Part shown: piece by piece, positions 22,301 through 34,654 of the stretch
Numbering within the stretch: the first letter of the stretch is position 1
Layout: each line of letters starts with the position of its first letter
Made by a program: the position numbers and the translations under genes
The notes under the pieces: generated by a model
The model's database searches: none
Told to the model about the DNA's origin: nothing
What the model saw: the letters and a program-made list of their open reading frames with translations, nothing else
From: Daphnia pulex
Lineage: Eukaryota > Arthropoda > Branchiopoda > Diplostraca > Daphniidae
DNA length: 64,000 nt
Direction: 5' to 3'
Assembly: GCF_021134715.1 (NCBI RefSeq)
Contig: NC_060021.1
Coordinates: forward strand, 11,564,501-11,628,500

Positions 22301-24227
22301 TGCTGCCAAGGTTAAGCAACTTGCATAACAGGCATCAACCAGGGGGATGTTGTAACAAAATCAATGCCACCAAATAGTAAGCCAAAATAGGAAAATAAGT
22401 TTAATTTTTCCTACCTTGTAACCTGGGAAATACAGCCAAGCATCTCCATGTGATCCATCCGCAGACAAATTTAACACGCCAGGCGGGAATCCTCGTGAAT
22501 AGGTACAATCACATTCACATGAGTGTACCGAGGAATTAAAAGAAGGGGAAATAAGAGATGACTCATTGGTGGATTCTCCAATTAAAGATGTTGATGTTTA
22601 CCTACGTCAGAAAATGATAATAAATGTTACAGAAATATTTATGGAAACCACAAGTACGGAAAATTGTTCATGGATGCACACAAATTTTTGCTAAGCAAGT
22701 GATGTGAAGTGAATCATTTAAATAGAGAGTAGATGAAATGAGCTAAAAGAGAAAGACAAAATGAATACCCTGTCGATGGAGCTGGCACTGCTGCTGATGG
22801 CAAGTTGAATGATGATAAGCAAAACTTTGATGGCAACGACTGACTCAGGAAACAATAAACTGCACAAAGAAGATGCAGAGAAAAACGAACTTGCATTGCA
22901 AATAAAGTAAATGGCAAAAGCATGCCATGCTTTCACTGGGGGGCTTACATGCTAACAAGTGCAATTCAGGCACTAAAATAGTACAAGTTTACAATAATCA
23001 ACTCCATTTGATTGAGCCCCCCATAATTACACTTTGTTTATTGTCAACCTGTAATTTTGAACTACAGAAGAGATAACGAGACACGACGATCACATTTTTC
23101 ATTTTTGTAATTTAATTTGATCGAATTTAGTGCACATCTCGTGCAGCCATTAATTTAACGCCGTTGCCAAATTTACTCCTAATTTCTTCTCGGTTTCAAA
23201 GTAGATGAATAAAACAAAATATTTCGAGGAAAACTGGGCAAGATTAAATGTCAAGAGAAATAGTAATTTTTAAAAAATCTACAAAATTAAATTTTTTAAA
23301 TCAAAATGAGCCAAAGGTAAGCTAATCCAGATTCCGATTAGCAAGTGCGTCCAATATCTCCTTGATGGGCATTAACTAAACTTTAACTAAATCTCCTCGA
23401 ACCTCGACTAGCTATAATTTAGCCAAGAAACCAAACCTGTCGCCTCTAGTGGGCGGTGGTATTATATCGGCGTAATGACGATAGCCATATATCCCAAGGC
23501 GCAGTTTTACGACAGAGTCCCAAACGGCGCGGCACGTTAATAGGCCAGCCGTGTCGGAGTCGCTTGACCGTTTATGTCAAGCAATAACTTAAGAGGAATA
23601 GTGCCGCTAATAACCGGCTCCATGCTTATTCTTGAATCGTTAATGATTGCGCTGAAAATAGCGACGGAACGGAACGACCGTCACACTTTCCACAGCCGAG
23701 TGAGCTGAAAGGTAAAAGATGGGCCGCCCCGGACGCATGACTCTGCACATCCCCAACCGTTATTTAGTCAGTAGCTTCTTAATGTGTCAAGGTGGCTTCC
23801 GTTGATCCCGCCAAGGTGTACAGTACAGTTTCAATATCAAGACTTTTCTCAATGAACAGCAGATGTAACTCTCAAATGTGTGTCCTTGTGTAATGTATGT
23901 TACGTCTCAAATCTCCGTAACATCGTCGCCCAAAGGCTCTAGACTCATTCATTCATCTACCCCGACAATTTGTTGTTCATCTGGCCGACAGGTGGACAAC
24001 TCACAACTAATATTTTAAAAAAAGAGAAAATATGACAACAATTGGCAAAGAGATCGTGAGAACATCTGGATTATTTAAAGGAATGCACTTAAAGTACATG
24101 TCTCATTGAACGAAAGCAACCGCACAAACATCTATCCAATCATCCTGTATCATAAGTACACGCTTAAAACTGCGAAATGTACAAGATTAAACAAAAAACT
24201 GACGAGTGAAATCATTTGATATTGAGT
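13320..24227. other. about 10.9 kb without a recognisable gene
   Basis: I found no exon chain, tRNA or known family on either strand. Open frames up to about 145 codons exist, but they are low-complexity (Lys/Glu/Arg or Phe/Ser runs from poly-purine tracts such as 15260-15440) or lack splice support. Purine/pyrimidine-rich runs and GAGAGA tracts are frequent (14990-15000, 15290-15310, 18250-18270, 20940-20955). A short direct duplication, GATTCGCTTGATAA, occurs at 21571-21597. The stretch could be distal regulatory DNA, a long intron of an unseen gene or a lncRNA locus. The sequence does not decide. Confidence 0.5.
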
Positions 24228-27200
24228 CTATCCAAACATGTGCGGCGGATATTCGGAAAGGTCCAGGTTTAGCACATTGCTGATGAGGCACTCCCCAGGC
24301 TAGATAAAGAGATCAATTGAATGAAATTGATGAAATCGGGTTTATGAGTGTTTGATATCAATGAACTAATTCTTACGTCGGGGTAAACTCCTATTACCAC
24401 ATCAGCATGCTGGTAAAATTCTTCTTTCAACGAAATAACGATAACTTGCAAGTTGTTTGCTTCTGTTTTAATGAACCGAGCCACTTTACTGATGTTTGTG
24501 TTGTCCAAAGATGCGTCGATCTCATCCAGTACGAAGATAGGAGATGGCTTATAGCTTGAAAATTGAAAGAATAATAAATAGAAAGAATTAATTAGGTTAC
24601 TGATGTAATTCCATCAATGACATGACTGGACATTAATTGAAAGAACCTAGTAATCAATGTGGTGAAGAAAAAAAACGAACAAACCTGTGAATGGCGAATA
24701 GCAATGCCAATGCTGCGAGGGTCTTTTCTCCTCCGGAAAGACTGGACATGGGTTGAAAACGTTTGCCCGGAGCGACACAGTTGTAATTGATTCCATCAAG
24801 GTAGGGTTCTACTGGATTTTCTGGGCATAAAACGGCTTGAGCAGAATTGTTCCTCGCCAACGACTAAACGGGCAAAAATATAAAAAAAAAAGGTAAATGG
24901 TGATTTTTAAAAATTTATGGTTTAGAAGCTTACCTTATAAATGCCATCGATTTTATTCAAAACGTGTTCAAAACAAGACATAAAGAGATCAAAGCGCTCT
25001 TGTTTTACTCTTTCAAATGCCTGTTGAGCTTTCTTGGTTTTGGCGCGAGCCTTTTCAAACTCTGTGTTGGTCTCTTGTAGCTTTTCCCCTGCCACGTCTA
25101 ATTTTTCCACAGCCTAAAGATGAACATAACAAGAAGAAGTTGATCACGGAAAAATGTAAGAAAAAACAACGTACCCGCATATTAGGGGCTTTAATATGCT
25201 GAACTGTATTGCTCAACTCGATCAGGCGACGTTCTAGGAGATCACCTTCACGGCGTATTTCATCCGCTACAAGAAGAGTTTTATACTTGCCAGGTAGATT
25301 AGAATAGTCGACAACAATTCTAAATAAGATCGAAAACAAAGAGAATAAAGCGGAAATCACACCCGAATGTTGTGCAGGCAACTTACCTTTCTTCTCGCTC
25401 ATATATCGATTGAGAGTTTTGTGGAATGCTAACTGAATCGCTACCACTGGTTGTGACAGACTCGCTATTCGTACTTCCGGTAGCATTACTATCTACCCCA
25501 ATGTCTTCCATGTTACCAAGCGACATCGGAATAACGATATCTTCCATCTATTTCGACAACAAAAAATAATTAAAGAAACTTAATAAGATCAATAAAAACA
25601 ATTAGATGGTTACCTTTGATTTATTCAAAATGCTGTGCCTTTCACATCTTTTTTTTTCAATATTCGCTTCTAAATTAGTTATAGACTTCTGAATGTTCAG
25701 CAGGTCTTTTGTTACTGCTCCCATGTCTCGTCGAGCCTTGATATTTAAAAAATACAAATAATGTTATGACAAAAAATGTTAAAATCAACAGACAGAACGG
25801 ATAATACCAAAGCCACGCCTTCATCCATGTTGTCTAGGTCGTTCTTTTGGCACATTCGCATCGATTTCATTTCTTCCACCCTCTTAATTTCTTTACCAAT
25901 TCCACTCAATTGTTTTTCTTCTGCCTGTTTGGCTCTTTCTAATTCCTCTTGGTCGTCCCTCACAGACCGCTCCCACCGTTCCACAATGGCTGCAGATAAT
26001 ACAGTCGAAATAGAATTTTAAGCCACTAAATATCATTATTAGATCAATACCTTGTGTGTCTCGGGAACGCTCAAATTCCAACTGGTTTAGGATGCGATTC
26101 TTCTGGCTTTCAAATTCGAGGCGCTTCTTGGTTCGCTCTTGTTGTGTCCTGTTAAGAAAACGGTAATATTAGCAAAATGAAATTCAAATTTCAATCACTA
26201 AAGGAAACAGAAGGGATTGCAGATTTCAATTACTACTAAGTACATGCATACTGAACTGGTACCATGTTTGGAGCCTGCCAGAACAGCCGGCCAATTAAAA
26301 GCAAAACACACCAAGAGTTATGTATTGCGCAGGATATAAACTAACGAGAACGTTCAAGGGTATTGAATAACCAAGTCAGACCTGAGCTCCCGTTCTTCAT
26401 ACTGCCGGATGTTGGCCACACCGATTTGAGAGCAGAATTCTTCAAAAACCGTGTCTTCTACTCGGTTCATACGTTCTTTAACCTTCTGGATAGTGGCGTC
26501 CCTTTCCCGTATGATTTTCTGGATTTGAACAGTTGCCGGTGCAAAATTTCTCAATTTTTCTTCTAGTTCTGCAATTTCTCTCATTGACTGCTCTATCTGC
26601 TTCTGTGTTTTGTCACGATCAGCCAATGCGTAGCGGTACCTAGAATCCAAACCTAAAATCGAATTTTATACAATTCATTTTTTTCCTTAATAAAGTTTTG
26701 AGTTTTTGAATTACCTTTAACTGTGCAATTGATCGTATGAAGCTCAGATTCCTTCCTCGACTTCTTCATGGCTTCTTGCAATTCTTCATTTAGTTTATCT
26801 CTGTTGGATTTCAAAGCACTTAGCTGCTTTTCGTTCCAACGGGCAGCCTTTTTCTGCAAATCTCTGATGAAGAGAAGACGATTGAAGAAAAGTTATGGTA
26901 TAATTTCGTTTAAGGAAGGACTAACCGAGAGCCGCCAGAAATAAGACCACTTTTCTGGTAAAATGTGCCGTCCAGGGCAACAACGGCATGAGATTCTTCC
27001 ATTTCGAAAGCCACATGCATTGCATCTTCTTGCGTGTTTGCAATCAACACGTTATCAGTAATGAACAAAATTGCTTTCTCGATCTCGGGCGGGTCGTACT
27101 TCAACACATCGTAAAGCAGATGGACGTTAAGGGGTTCCATGGTTACACGAAGTCGCTCCCTTAATGGTTTTGCCTAGAAGAAAAATAACTGTTTTAAGAC

Positions 27201-29182
27201 GAATTTTTAATGATAAAAAAGAAATTCTTGCAACCGTTAGATAGCTAAGAGCGAGAAACGTTTCCGGTTCCAACATTTTCTCTTTGAGATGCTGGATGCA
27301 GTTTTTGGCCGTTTCTTGGTTGTCGACCACGATGGCTTCCATATACTTGCCGAGCACCTTAGTGACGGGGATGTTGTAACGTTGGTGAATAGGTTGGCAT
27401 ATGTTAGAGATTCGATTGTAAACTCCACTAAAGTTGCGCTTCAAGTCCTCGACAATTTCTCGCTTTCTACGGCTACGTGCGTCTTCGTGACTGTCGACTC
27501 TAGCTTCGTCCAAATTTCTTGAGATATCTTCCAACTTGCTTCGTAGCGTATCGATCTGGTTCTTGGACTGTTCGACTTCGTTAGTCAGATCGCGTAGTAG
27601 TTTTGTCTGCTCTTCCAGTGCCGTTGCCGTTGTTTGAATGTGTTCCATTAATTTTTCGAACCGTTTTTGAGTCTCTTCCAGCTCGTGCCGCCGTTGCCGT
27701 AATTGGTTTTCAATCTCGCCTCGACCACGCGACTCATTGTCCAGTTTATCCTGGTCAGATTTTTGTTCGCGATTAACCGAGTCGAGTTCTTGATGGTAAC
27801 GCGCTGATTGTTTTCCGGCATCTTCCTTCAACCGGTGGTACTGAGTAACCTGTTCTTCCTCCAATTGGATGCTGCGACCTTGACTTTGACTCTCATTCTG
27901 CCATTCGGTTTCAAACTCTTCTCTCCGTTTGTCAACTTCGGCTAGTTCTCTCTCTAGATGAACGATGTCTTGCGCGTGGGTATCATTCGCTTTCCTGGCC
28001 GAAGTGAGTGATTTCTGAGCGACTTCTAATTTTTTCTGCATGTGCGTTACTCGCTCTTTGGCTTTGATGTAGGTCGGGCGTTTTTTGTTGATTTCCGACT
28101 CAATTTCACGAATGGCTTGTTCAATCCTAAGAATAGTATAGTAGTGGATATTTTATTAATGATATTAGGCAATATGAAAAATTACTTTGCAAGTTCTTTT
28201 CCGACTTTCGTTTGATCCTTCTTCTTCTCTCTTAAGATTTCCTCTGCTTTTCCTTTGCGTCCCTCGATCTTTACAAGTTCTCGTTTTTTTTTGGTTAAAT
28301 CTTCCCTAGCAGCACTGACATCTTGCTCACAATGGAACAGCTTAAATAAGAAGAATGTAACTTTTTCTGCAGCAAGATCTTTGCAAAGTTTTTGGTACTT
28401 TTCGGCTTCTTCTTTCTCCTTTCTGGCCTCTTTCCTATCAGCAACAATGCCTTTCTTCTTCAGCAGAGAAAACTGTATCGCTTCTTCTGCCTTCAACAGC
28501 TCTGCTTTCAATCTATCATATTCTTCTTTCAAGGCACCAGAACCTGAGATTTCTTCCAATAACGCTGTTCTTTCTTTAGGGTTTTTCATTGCAATACTTT
28601 CAACAGCTCCTTGGAACACTAAAAAGTTCTTGGCTTTCACATTCATTCCTAATTTCTCCAATTCAGCAAAATATATTGAAGAATTTACCGTCTGAAGAGA
28701 ACATAAGAAAATTAAATTTACCAATGATTAAAGGAAACTAGTAGTCAAGATGATTACCTCATCATTTAGCCTGTGTTCAGATTGACCATTTGAAGAAACA
28801 AGTCTAGTAAATTTGAGCTCAGTTTTATCTTTGAGCTCAAAAATAGCTGAAACTTCAGCAGATTTAGCCACCGATTTGTTAATGGATGCTCCATGAATAA
28901 GTTCAGCAAGTCTTTTAACTCTGAGTGTCGATGACTTCTCACCCATTACAAAGCTTACAGCATCCATGAAATTCGACTTTCCTAAAACATAATACATTTA
29001 TGATATTCAACACATTTATCGTGCTGAATTATAGCTAGACAAAATGTAATTTCTGTAATACCTGAGCCATTTGGACCAATGACTGCCGAGAAGTTATCAA
29101 AAGGTCCAATACGTTGAAAGTCTTTATAAGACTTAAAATTGTCTACCTCTATATACTTTAGGCGGGAACTTGATTCAGCCAT
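24228..29182 (-). CDS. SMC1: cohesin subunit SMC1 (structural maintenance of chromosomes 1)
   Basis: Sixteen exons join in frame to 1242 aa, close to SMC1A's 1233: 29062-29182, 28758-28981, 28186-28691, 27235-28126, 26926-27173, 26715-26863, 26382-26652, 26051-26148, 25808-25989, 25614-25736, 25387-25547, 25175-25319, 24934-25113, 24685-24863, 24377-24554, 24228-24299. The Walker A motif GPNGSGKSN is split by intron 1. Two long coiled coils flank the hinge ([20 protein letters not shown], then [17 protein letters not shown]). The C-terminal head has signature [18 protein letters not shown] and Walker [15 protein letters not shown], then [11 protein letters not shown] and GVYPD. SMC1 pairs with SMC3 and kleisin RAD21 to form the cohesin ring, which holds sister chromatids and shapes loops in the nucleus. 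The protein ends PPHMFG. Every splice phase closes, so the gene looks intact. A meiotic SMC1B paralogue is not ruled out, but length and sequence favour SMC1A. Confidence 0.97.
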
Positions 29183-30545
29183 TGTGGTTTTGACGAATTT
29201 GATCGTCCTTCAGTTGAAACTTTAAAGGAAACTTTTAAAAGGTATAAAGATATCAAGGGGAAAGTTAGCCTTTAGTAAAACATCTCTGGGAAAATTAAAA
29301 CATCAGAAAAATCTAGACGTAAACTAACAACGTGTAGACTGTAAGCAACTAAGCATGTGTAAGCCGGCTAAAGCTCCTCTGCTTGACTGCTTTAATCCCG
29401 GGAAGGGAACAACGAACCAAGCGTTGCCAGTTCATGTTATTGGTTGTACTCGTACCGTCAAAAATTAATGTAAAATTGTAAACACATCCGGAAAATTGTA
29501 TAATATTCAAATTTTATTGTATGTATGTTCAGCATTCTTTATTTTACACATTATTTATTTTACACGAAGTATGTTAAGTTTAATTGAAAAACAACGGATG
29601 TAGACTGTATGCTTCCGAGTTCCGACATCGACAGTGCACAACTTCGGACTTCCACTTATCTTTCAAGGAAACATTGTTTAATTTTTAGTGTTTTACTCTA
29701 GTCACGCAAACATTTATTCAAGCCGATTTTGTTGAAAATTTTCTTACCTGACACCGAAATTACACTGTATGTCTTATTGTCCATAGTTTAATCGAGTTTA
29801 GCCATTTGATCTTAATAATTTATAGATAGAATTTCCTTCGCACTCTTCTTGTCCTTTAACCATCTGAAATCAACTGGGAAAAAGCCCTGCATGGCCGAGT
29901 TCGTAAATGTTGCAAAAATTGCGCGTAGTTGATTTCTTTGCTTCCCTTGAAAAATTATTCGTTGGGAATTTCTTTTTGGAAATTCAGTGATAATCCAGCG
30001 GCTAATAAAATGTGAGCAAGAAAATTATAGAAACACAACGGGTACAGAAAAAATGAAGCAGGCCTGTATAAATTCACCTGACAAACGCACTGTAGTTATA
30101 GCGGTAAACATTAATATAATAAGACAAAAGGATGAAAATGAAATAATAATTTTGGACGCAGTTGAATGCACAAACGTTTTGAAACGGGAAAAGCTGTTTT
30201 TTGTTTTGTTTTATGACGACCGTACAATCTATTATACACTGGATTAGGCTCATTTCTCTTTTTTTTGGGAAAGGTGTACACGTAACACGGATGTGCAGGT
30301 CTTGAAATCATTCGCCCAGCGAAGGAATAATGAATGGGAATATCTGCTGGATCCTGCCCAACACAAAATGGGGACATGAACAAAAATGGAAACGTGTTTT
30401 GTTTTACTTCCTAATAATAATTAAAAAAAATCGTGATTAAGACGGTGATGATACAAAAGAATGATTAATTAACGAAATGTGTGAAATTGTCATTCCCCAA
30501 TTATTTCCCTCCCAAATTGATAATAAACCCATGGGCTGGTGGCGA
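29183..30545. other. intergenic region between SMC1 and the Spaetzle-family gene
   Basis: This holds the SMC1 promoter side (left) and the 3' UTR side of the Spaetzle-family gene (right). I see no TATA box near the SMC1 start and no supported exon. It is AT-rich with no clear repeat. Confidence 0.5.
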
Positions 30546-33500
30546 CTAGGGCTTGTCGTGGAAGAAATCGATGATTGGATGGTAATCGTAGTTGGTTTTC
30601 GATTGGGCGGCTACAATTGGCCGCCTCCGGGAATTGTCGTCGAATTGCGGATTGGATTCCATCGGATGCAAGTCCATTCGGTCGTCGACGACCATGTCGT
30701 AATCATCTTCTCTGCGATTGGTCGGCTCTGATCCTACACTTCTGGCGCCTCCCGCTCCGAAAGGACCGAAATGTCCGCTGAATTGCTGGTCCATGAAAGA
30801 GGAGAAATCTTTCATGCCAGTCGGGACTTGGAAGTAATCGTCGGGATTTTCAGGTCTTTCTCGGTTATCGGGACGATCCTGATATTGCGGTCGGTCACGG
30901 ATTTCAGGTCGCTCCCGATTGTCGGGTCGGTTAATTTCGGGTCTCTCGCGATTATTGTCGGGTCTTTGCGGCGCCTGAGTTTCGGGATGTCGGACTTCCG
31001 GCCTGTCACGGGATTCGGGTCTCACACGCACTTCGTGTTTTTGAATGGTAGGAGCTTCTTCGGTCGTTCCTGGTGGAGAAGTCTTACGATTGGGACCAAT
31101 GACGTTGCCATTTTCGGTCGGGAATGCCGGAGGAATAATGTGTCCTGCCACTTTTCCGTCCAGCGGAGGGTACAGGTAAGCATAACCCTGGACGTGGCAG
31201 CTGCATCCAACGGGAATCTAAAAACCACAAACAACACACGGGACGGTGGTGAAAAATGATGCAAGATAACAAATGAAATCATATCGCTCTGCGTGTAACC
31301 GCGCCGATCTATCTACTATTTTTTTTTGTTTACCTTATAAATATCGACGTGCATCCCTTTGGGTTCTTCGAACGATAAGAGCCGGTGGTAATTGTAGACT
31401 TGGATGCAATGCGATTTGTAATGAGGCGAAACATAACTGCAACCGCTGGCTGGTTTCCTGTTTTCCCCCCCGAAAAACAAAGAAAGAAAAATGGTTAAAA
31501 TTCGTTACATCAGTTTCCAATTATTATGCAATATGTTGGGAAATAGGGTTTTTGATAATATGCTGTACAGGCATCGTTCCATCCGTATGGTTTGCGTGTG
31601 CTCCGGCATGTTGATGATATATTTCCAGACGCCACGGCTGGTCTGGGCCAATTGCGGTCGACCGTATTTGACTTCGGACGGGCAGAGGAATCCACCTTCT
31701 TCGGCGAAATCACGATGAGCGTGAGTGTCTTCTCCTTGTCTCCTAGTTTTTCATCCATCATTTATTGTGTGAAAATGAATGATGTGGTGAAAACACGCCA
31801 AATCAATTTGAAATGTTTAGTTTATAAGTTACCGGCTGCCGTAGTAGTGATTGTAAGAGTATCGTCGCTCTTCGGATGACGTGATTCCATCCACTAAATC
31901 ATCGGCACTTTGGCTCCTAACTTCGGCCAGCATATTCTCCAGCGCTGGCTTGTTCCGGTTGAGGTAATTGGTGATCAGCTCACTGTGAAAAAAGATAAAA
32001 AGTAAAATTCACACAGCATTCCAATTTATGGAATTATAATAGCCGGATGAAATAAGTAACGGAAGATTATTACGTCGGATAGTTGCGGACATCGAGGCAG
32101 ATGCCTTCCGAGAAGAGATCGCAGTCCGGTTGGACGATTTTCGGACGTTGGGCGTTGGTCAGAGACACGGTCGACGGAACGGGAGGGAAGTTGGCAGGAG
32201 CCGGGTTGAAATTAGCAGTTGCCGGGTTCCCAGTCGTGATGGGCCGTCCTAATGAAGGCCGGATCGGCAGTCCAGCGCTCGTAGCGATCGGCTGCCTCTG
32301 TTGAGGCGGAACATTCTGTTTGGGCGGCTGGCGGGAATTGACGGGAGGCGGTTGAACGAACTGTGTGGGTTGCGATTGTTGGTTATTGATGGGCCGGCCA
32401 ATTAAAGACGGACGGAATTGTTCCTCGGTGGGTCTCGGCAACGGCGGTGGACCTCTATTCGCTTGTTCTCTCGATGAAAGCGGTGGCAAAATTTGACCCC
32501 GAGTCCCGGCCGGAATGTTGTTGGGTTTATTTCCTATTTGGTCAACAAAATAATAATAATGAAATTATAACCGAGCTACGATAAAAACAATCACGTGCCC
32601 TTCTTTCTTTTCTGACAGATAATCGTGAAATCCCCCCCCCTCGAAACAAAACACAAACGGAGCGTATCATTTTTTAATGTCGAAACCGAAACGTGATGAC
32701 TCGATCGAAGAAAAATAGGACGACTTGGTTTATTATATTATACGTCTATAATAACGGTCACGCCGTGTATAAATAAATGCGCCAAACATGTTGGATAAAA
32801 ACAAAATCCATCGACCGTCCAAACATTAAAATTCGGTTATTATTAAATTTTTGTTTCTAAATATTTTCGACTGTCACGTTTTGGCCCGTTGTGGTTCAAT
32901 CGGGAAATGAAGCTCCTGGCCAGCAGCAGTGTGCGTCCCGTTATGTTTGTCGGCGGATTGAGATTATAGCGCCAGCCACACGAAGGCCACAGCCGAAATT
33001 TTTCAAGTTCAAGATCATCATTTCGTTCTTCTGTAGCTACTCCTCACGCTTGAAATGGCAGCAGCAGCCACGACAGCTGGTCATATAACTGAGAGTACAC
33101 ATAGCATAAAGCAGATAATTTACCGTTAGCGTTGCCCCGTATGGACGGTGTCGAGAAGGCAAGTTCCTGGCGGAACGGAGGCTCCGGCAGACGGAAATCG
33201 GAGGCTTGCGCCCGGAATTCGCTGATGGGCTGGCGAGCGATTTCGTTATGAAGTGGCCGGCCTACATCCATCAGAGAGAAAGAAAGAAATGATGTGATTG
33301 AGTTATTTGTAGTACAGTTGTGGATTGCTAATGAACACTTTCAAATTTTCAAAAATAAGAAAAAGAGAATGGCGTCATAATCACCTGCAGGTGGTGGTGG
33401 AGCAGGTCCAGACGGTACCGTTTTGGCGTGAGCTCCAAGTCCCGGTCGTGATGGACGAGGTGGCCTGAGGAAGAGCGGGATCGGACGCTGCTGAGCATTC

Positions 33501-34654
33501 GTCAAGCCGCCAGCAGGTGTCTGTTGGCGGTTTTGAGCTTTTCGATTGGCACCTGGACGCCTCGTGCGCTTGCCCTTAGTGCTGCCGGATTTCGATTGCG
33601 GCCGGGAGCGGACATTGCTGGCCGTGTTAATAGGTCGCCGAGCAGCTGTGTCCGTGTAATGGGACAGAGTGTGGGTGACGGACGGCGGACGTCTAGAACT
33701 GCCCTGACGCCTCCGCTGGTTCTGTTTCGGTGAGAGAAATAAAAACCCAGGCCGGATGAAAACTATGCCATGCTCTCATACGCCCAGTTGTCGAGTTACA
33801 CATAGGAATTGGCACGAAGCCAATAAATATCAAATGATAATAGCACGAATTATTACACTGAGCCGACTAACAATGTACAACATTACTCTCGAGTCGTTAA
33901 AAAAGTTAGTCGTAATAATAATAAGGAAACGGGTCAGCAACGATACCGGATTCTCTGGGCCGAAGAGCATATGTTTCAGTTCGTATTTGATTTCTTCGAC
34001 GTTTTTCTTGGTCATGGAACCTGGAATTATGGCCGACGATCGGGGAACTTCACTGGAAGCCGAGGCAAGAGATCCGGAACCGATAGGAGCTGTTCCGCCC
34101 AACAGGCTGCTGAGACCGGCCATTCCGGCCATGTTGGGTCCCAAAACGGAAGCCGGAATGGCCTCCTGTTTCTGGTGCATCAAATTCTGAAGGAGAGGAG
34201 AGTTGGGAGAGAGTCCAGCCGTTTCCAAAAGTCTTTCCAGCTTCTTGACTTCGGCGGAACTGATGGCCCGTGACGTGCCGACCGTTTCTTCGTCGTCCTG
34301 CAACTTGTTGCTGATGTGATCCAGTTCCTGGATCAGTTGCTCGGCCACGATCCTCGTCTCGGCATCCAGGACGACCACTTCTTCTTCTTCTTCTTCTCCA
34401 CCATCGTCTGTCAACGCTTCCGGATCGGGCAGGAATTCACTCTCGTCGTCCAGGTACTCGTCGTCTTCAAAGGCCAGGTGATCCTCAATGTCGGTCGTTG
34501 CTTCCACCTCGTCCAGCTGGTGGGCATCTTCTAGCGGGGCTTCGGCAAACAGGGTCGTGTTCAACAAAGGATCAGATTGGTGGTTGGGATCCTGATGGAC
34601 ATTGGAAGTGGACACAGTCAGAGCCACAAGGCCCAAAAACAAACACCAGCGCAT
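30546..34654 (-). CDS. Spaetzle-family secreted cystine-knot ligand (spz3/spz4-like)
   Basis: Eight exons join in frame to 920 aa: 33947-34654, 33385-33721, 33124-33261, 32074-32533, 31833-31982, 31569-31742, 31334-31457, 30546-31217. The first residues (MRWCLFLGLVALTVSTS) are a signal peptide. A long pro-region follows: acidic (DDGGEEEEEEVVVLD) in exon 1, then Arg/Pro-rich. The conserved part begins near CDLFSEGICLDVRNYPTELI and continues with GGFLCPSEVKYGRPQLAQ, VWKYIINMPEHTQTIRMERC, GCSYVSPHYKSHCIQVYNYH, RLLSFEEPKGMHVDIYK and GCSCHVQGY. This gives the cysteine pattern and the RLLS...HVDI...CSC ending of Spaetzle cystine knots, which after proteolysis bind Toll receptors or act as neurotrophin-like ligands. 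From memory it is nearest Spaetzle 3/4, not the immune Spaetzle 1. Unusually, about 200 residues rich in Arg, Pro, Asp and Glu (RPDNRERPEIRD type) follow the knot. Confidence 0.92.

Noticed and set aside
14000-23000. Conserved microRNA hairpins in the gene-poor region
   Set aside because: A by-eye scan for well-known arthropod seeds and mature sequences gave no convincing arm pair; a folding search would be needed to claim any.
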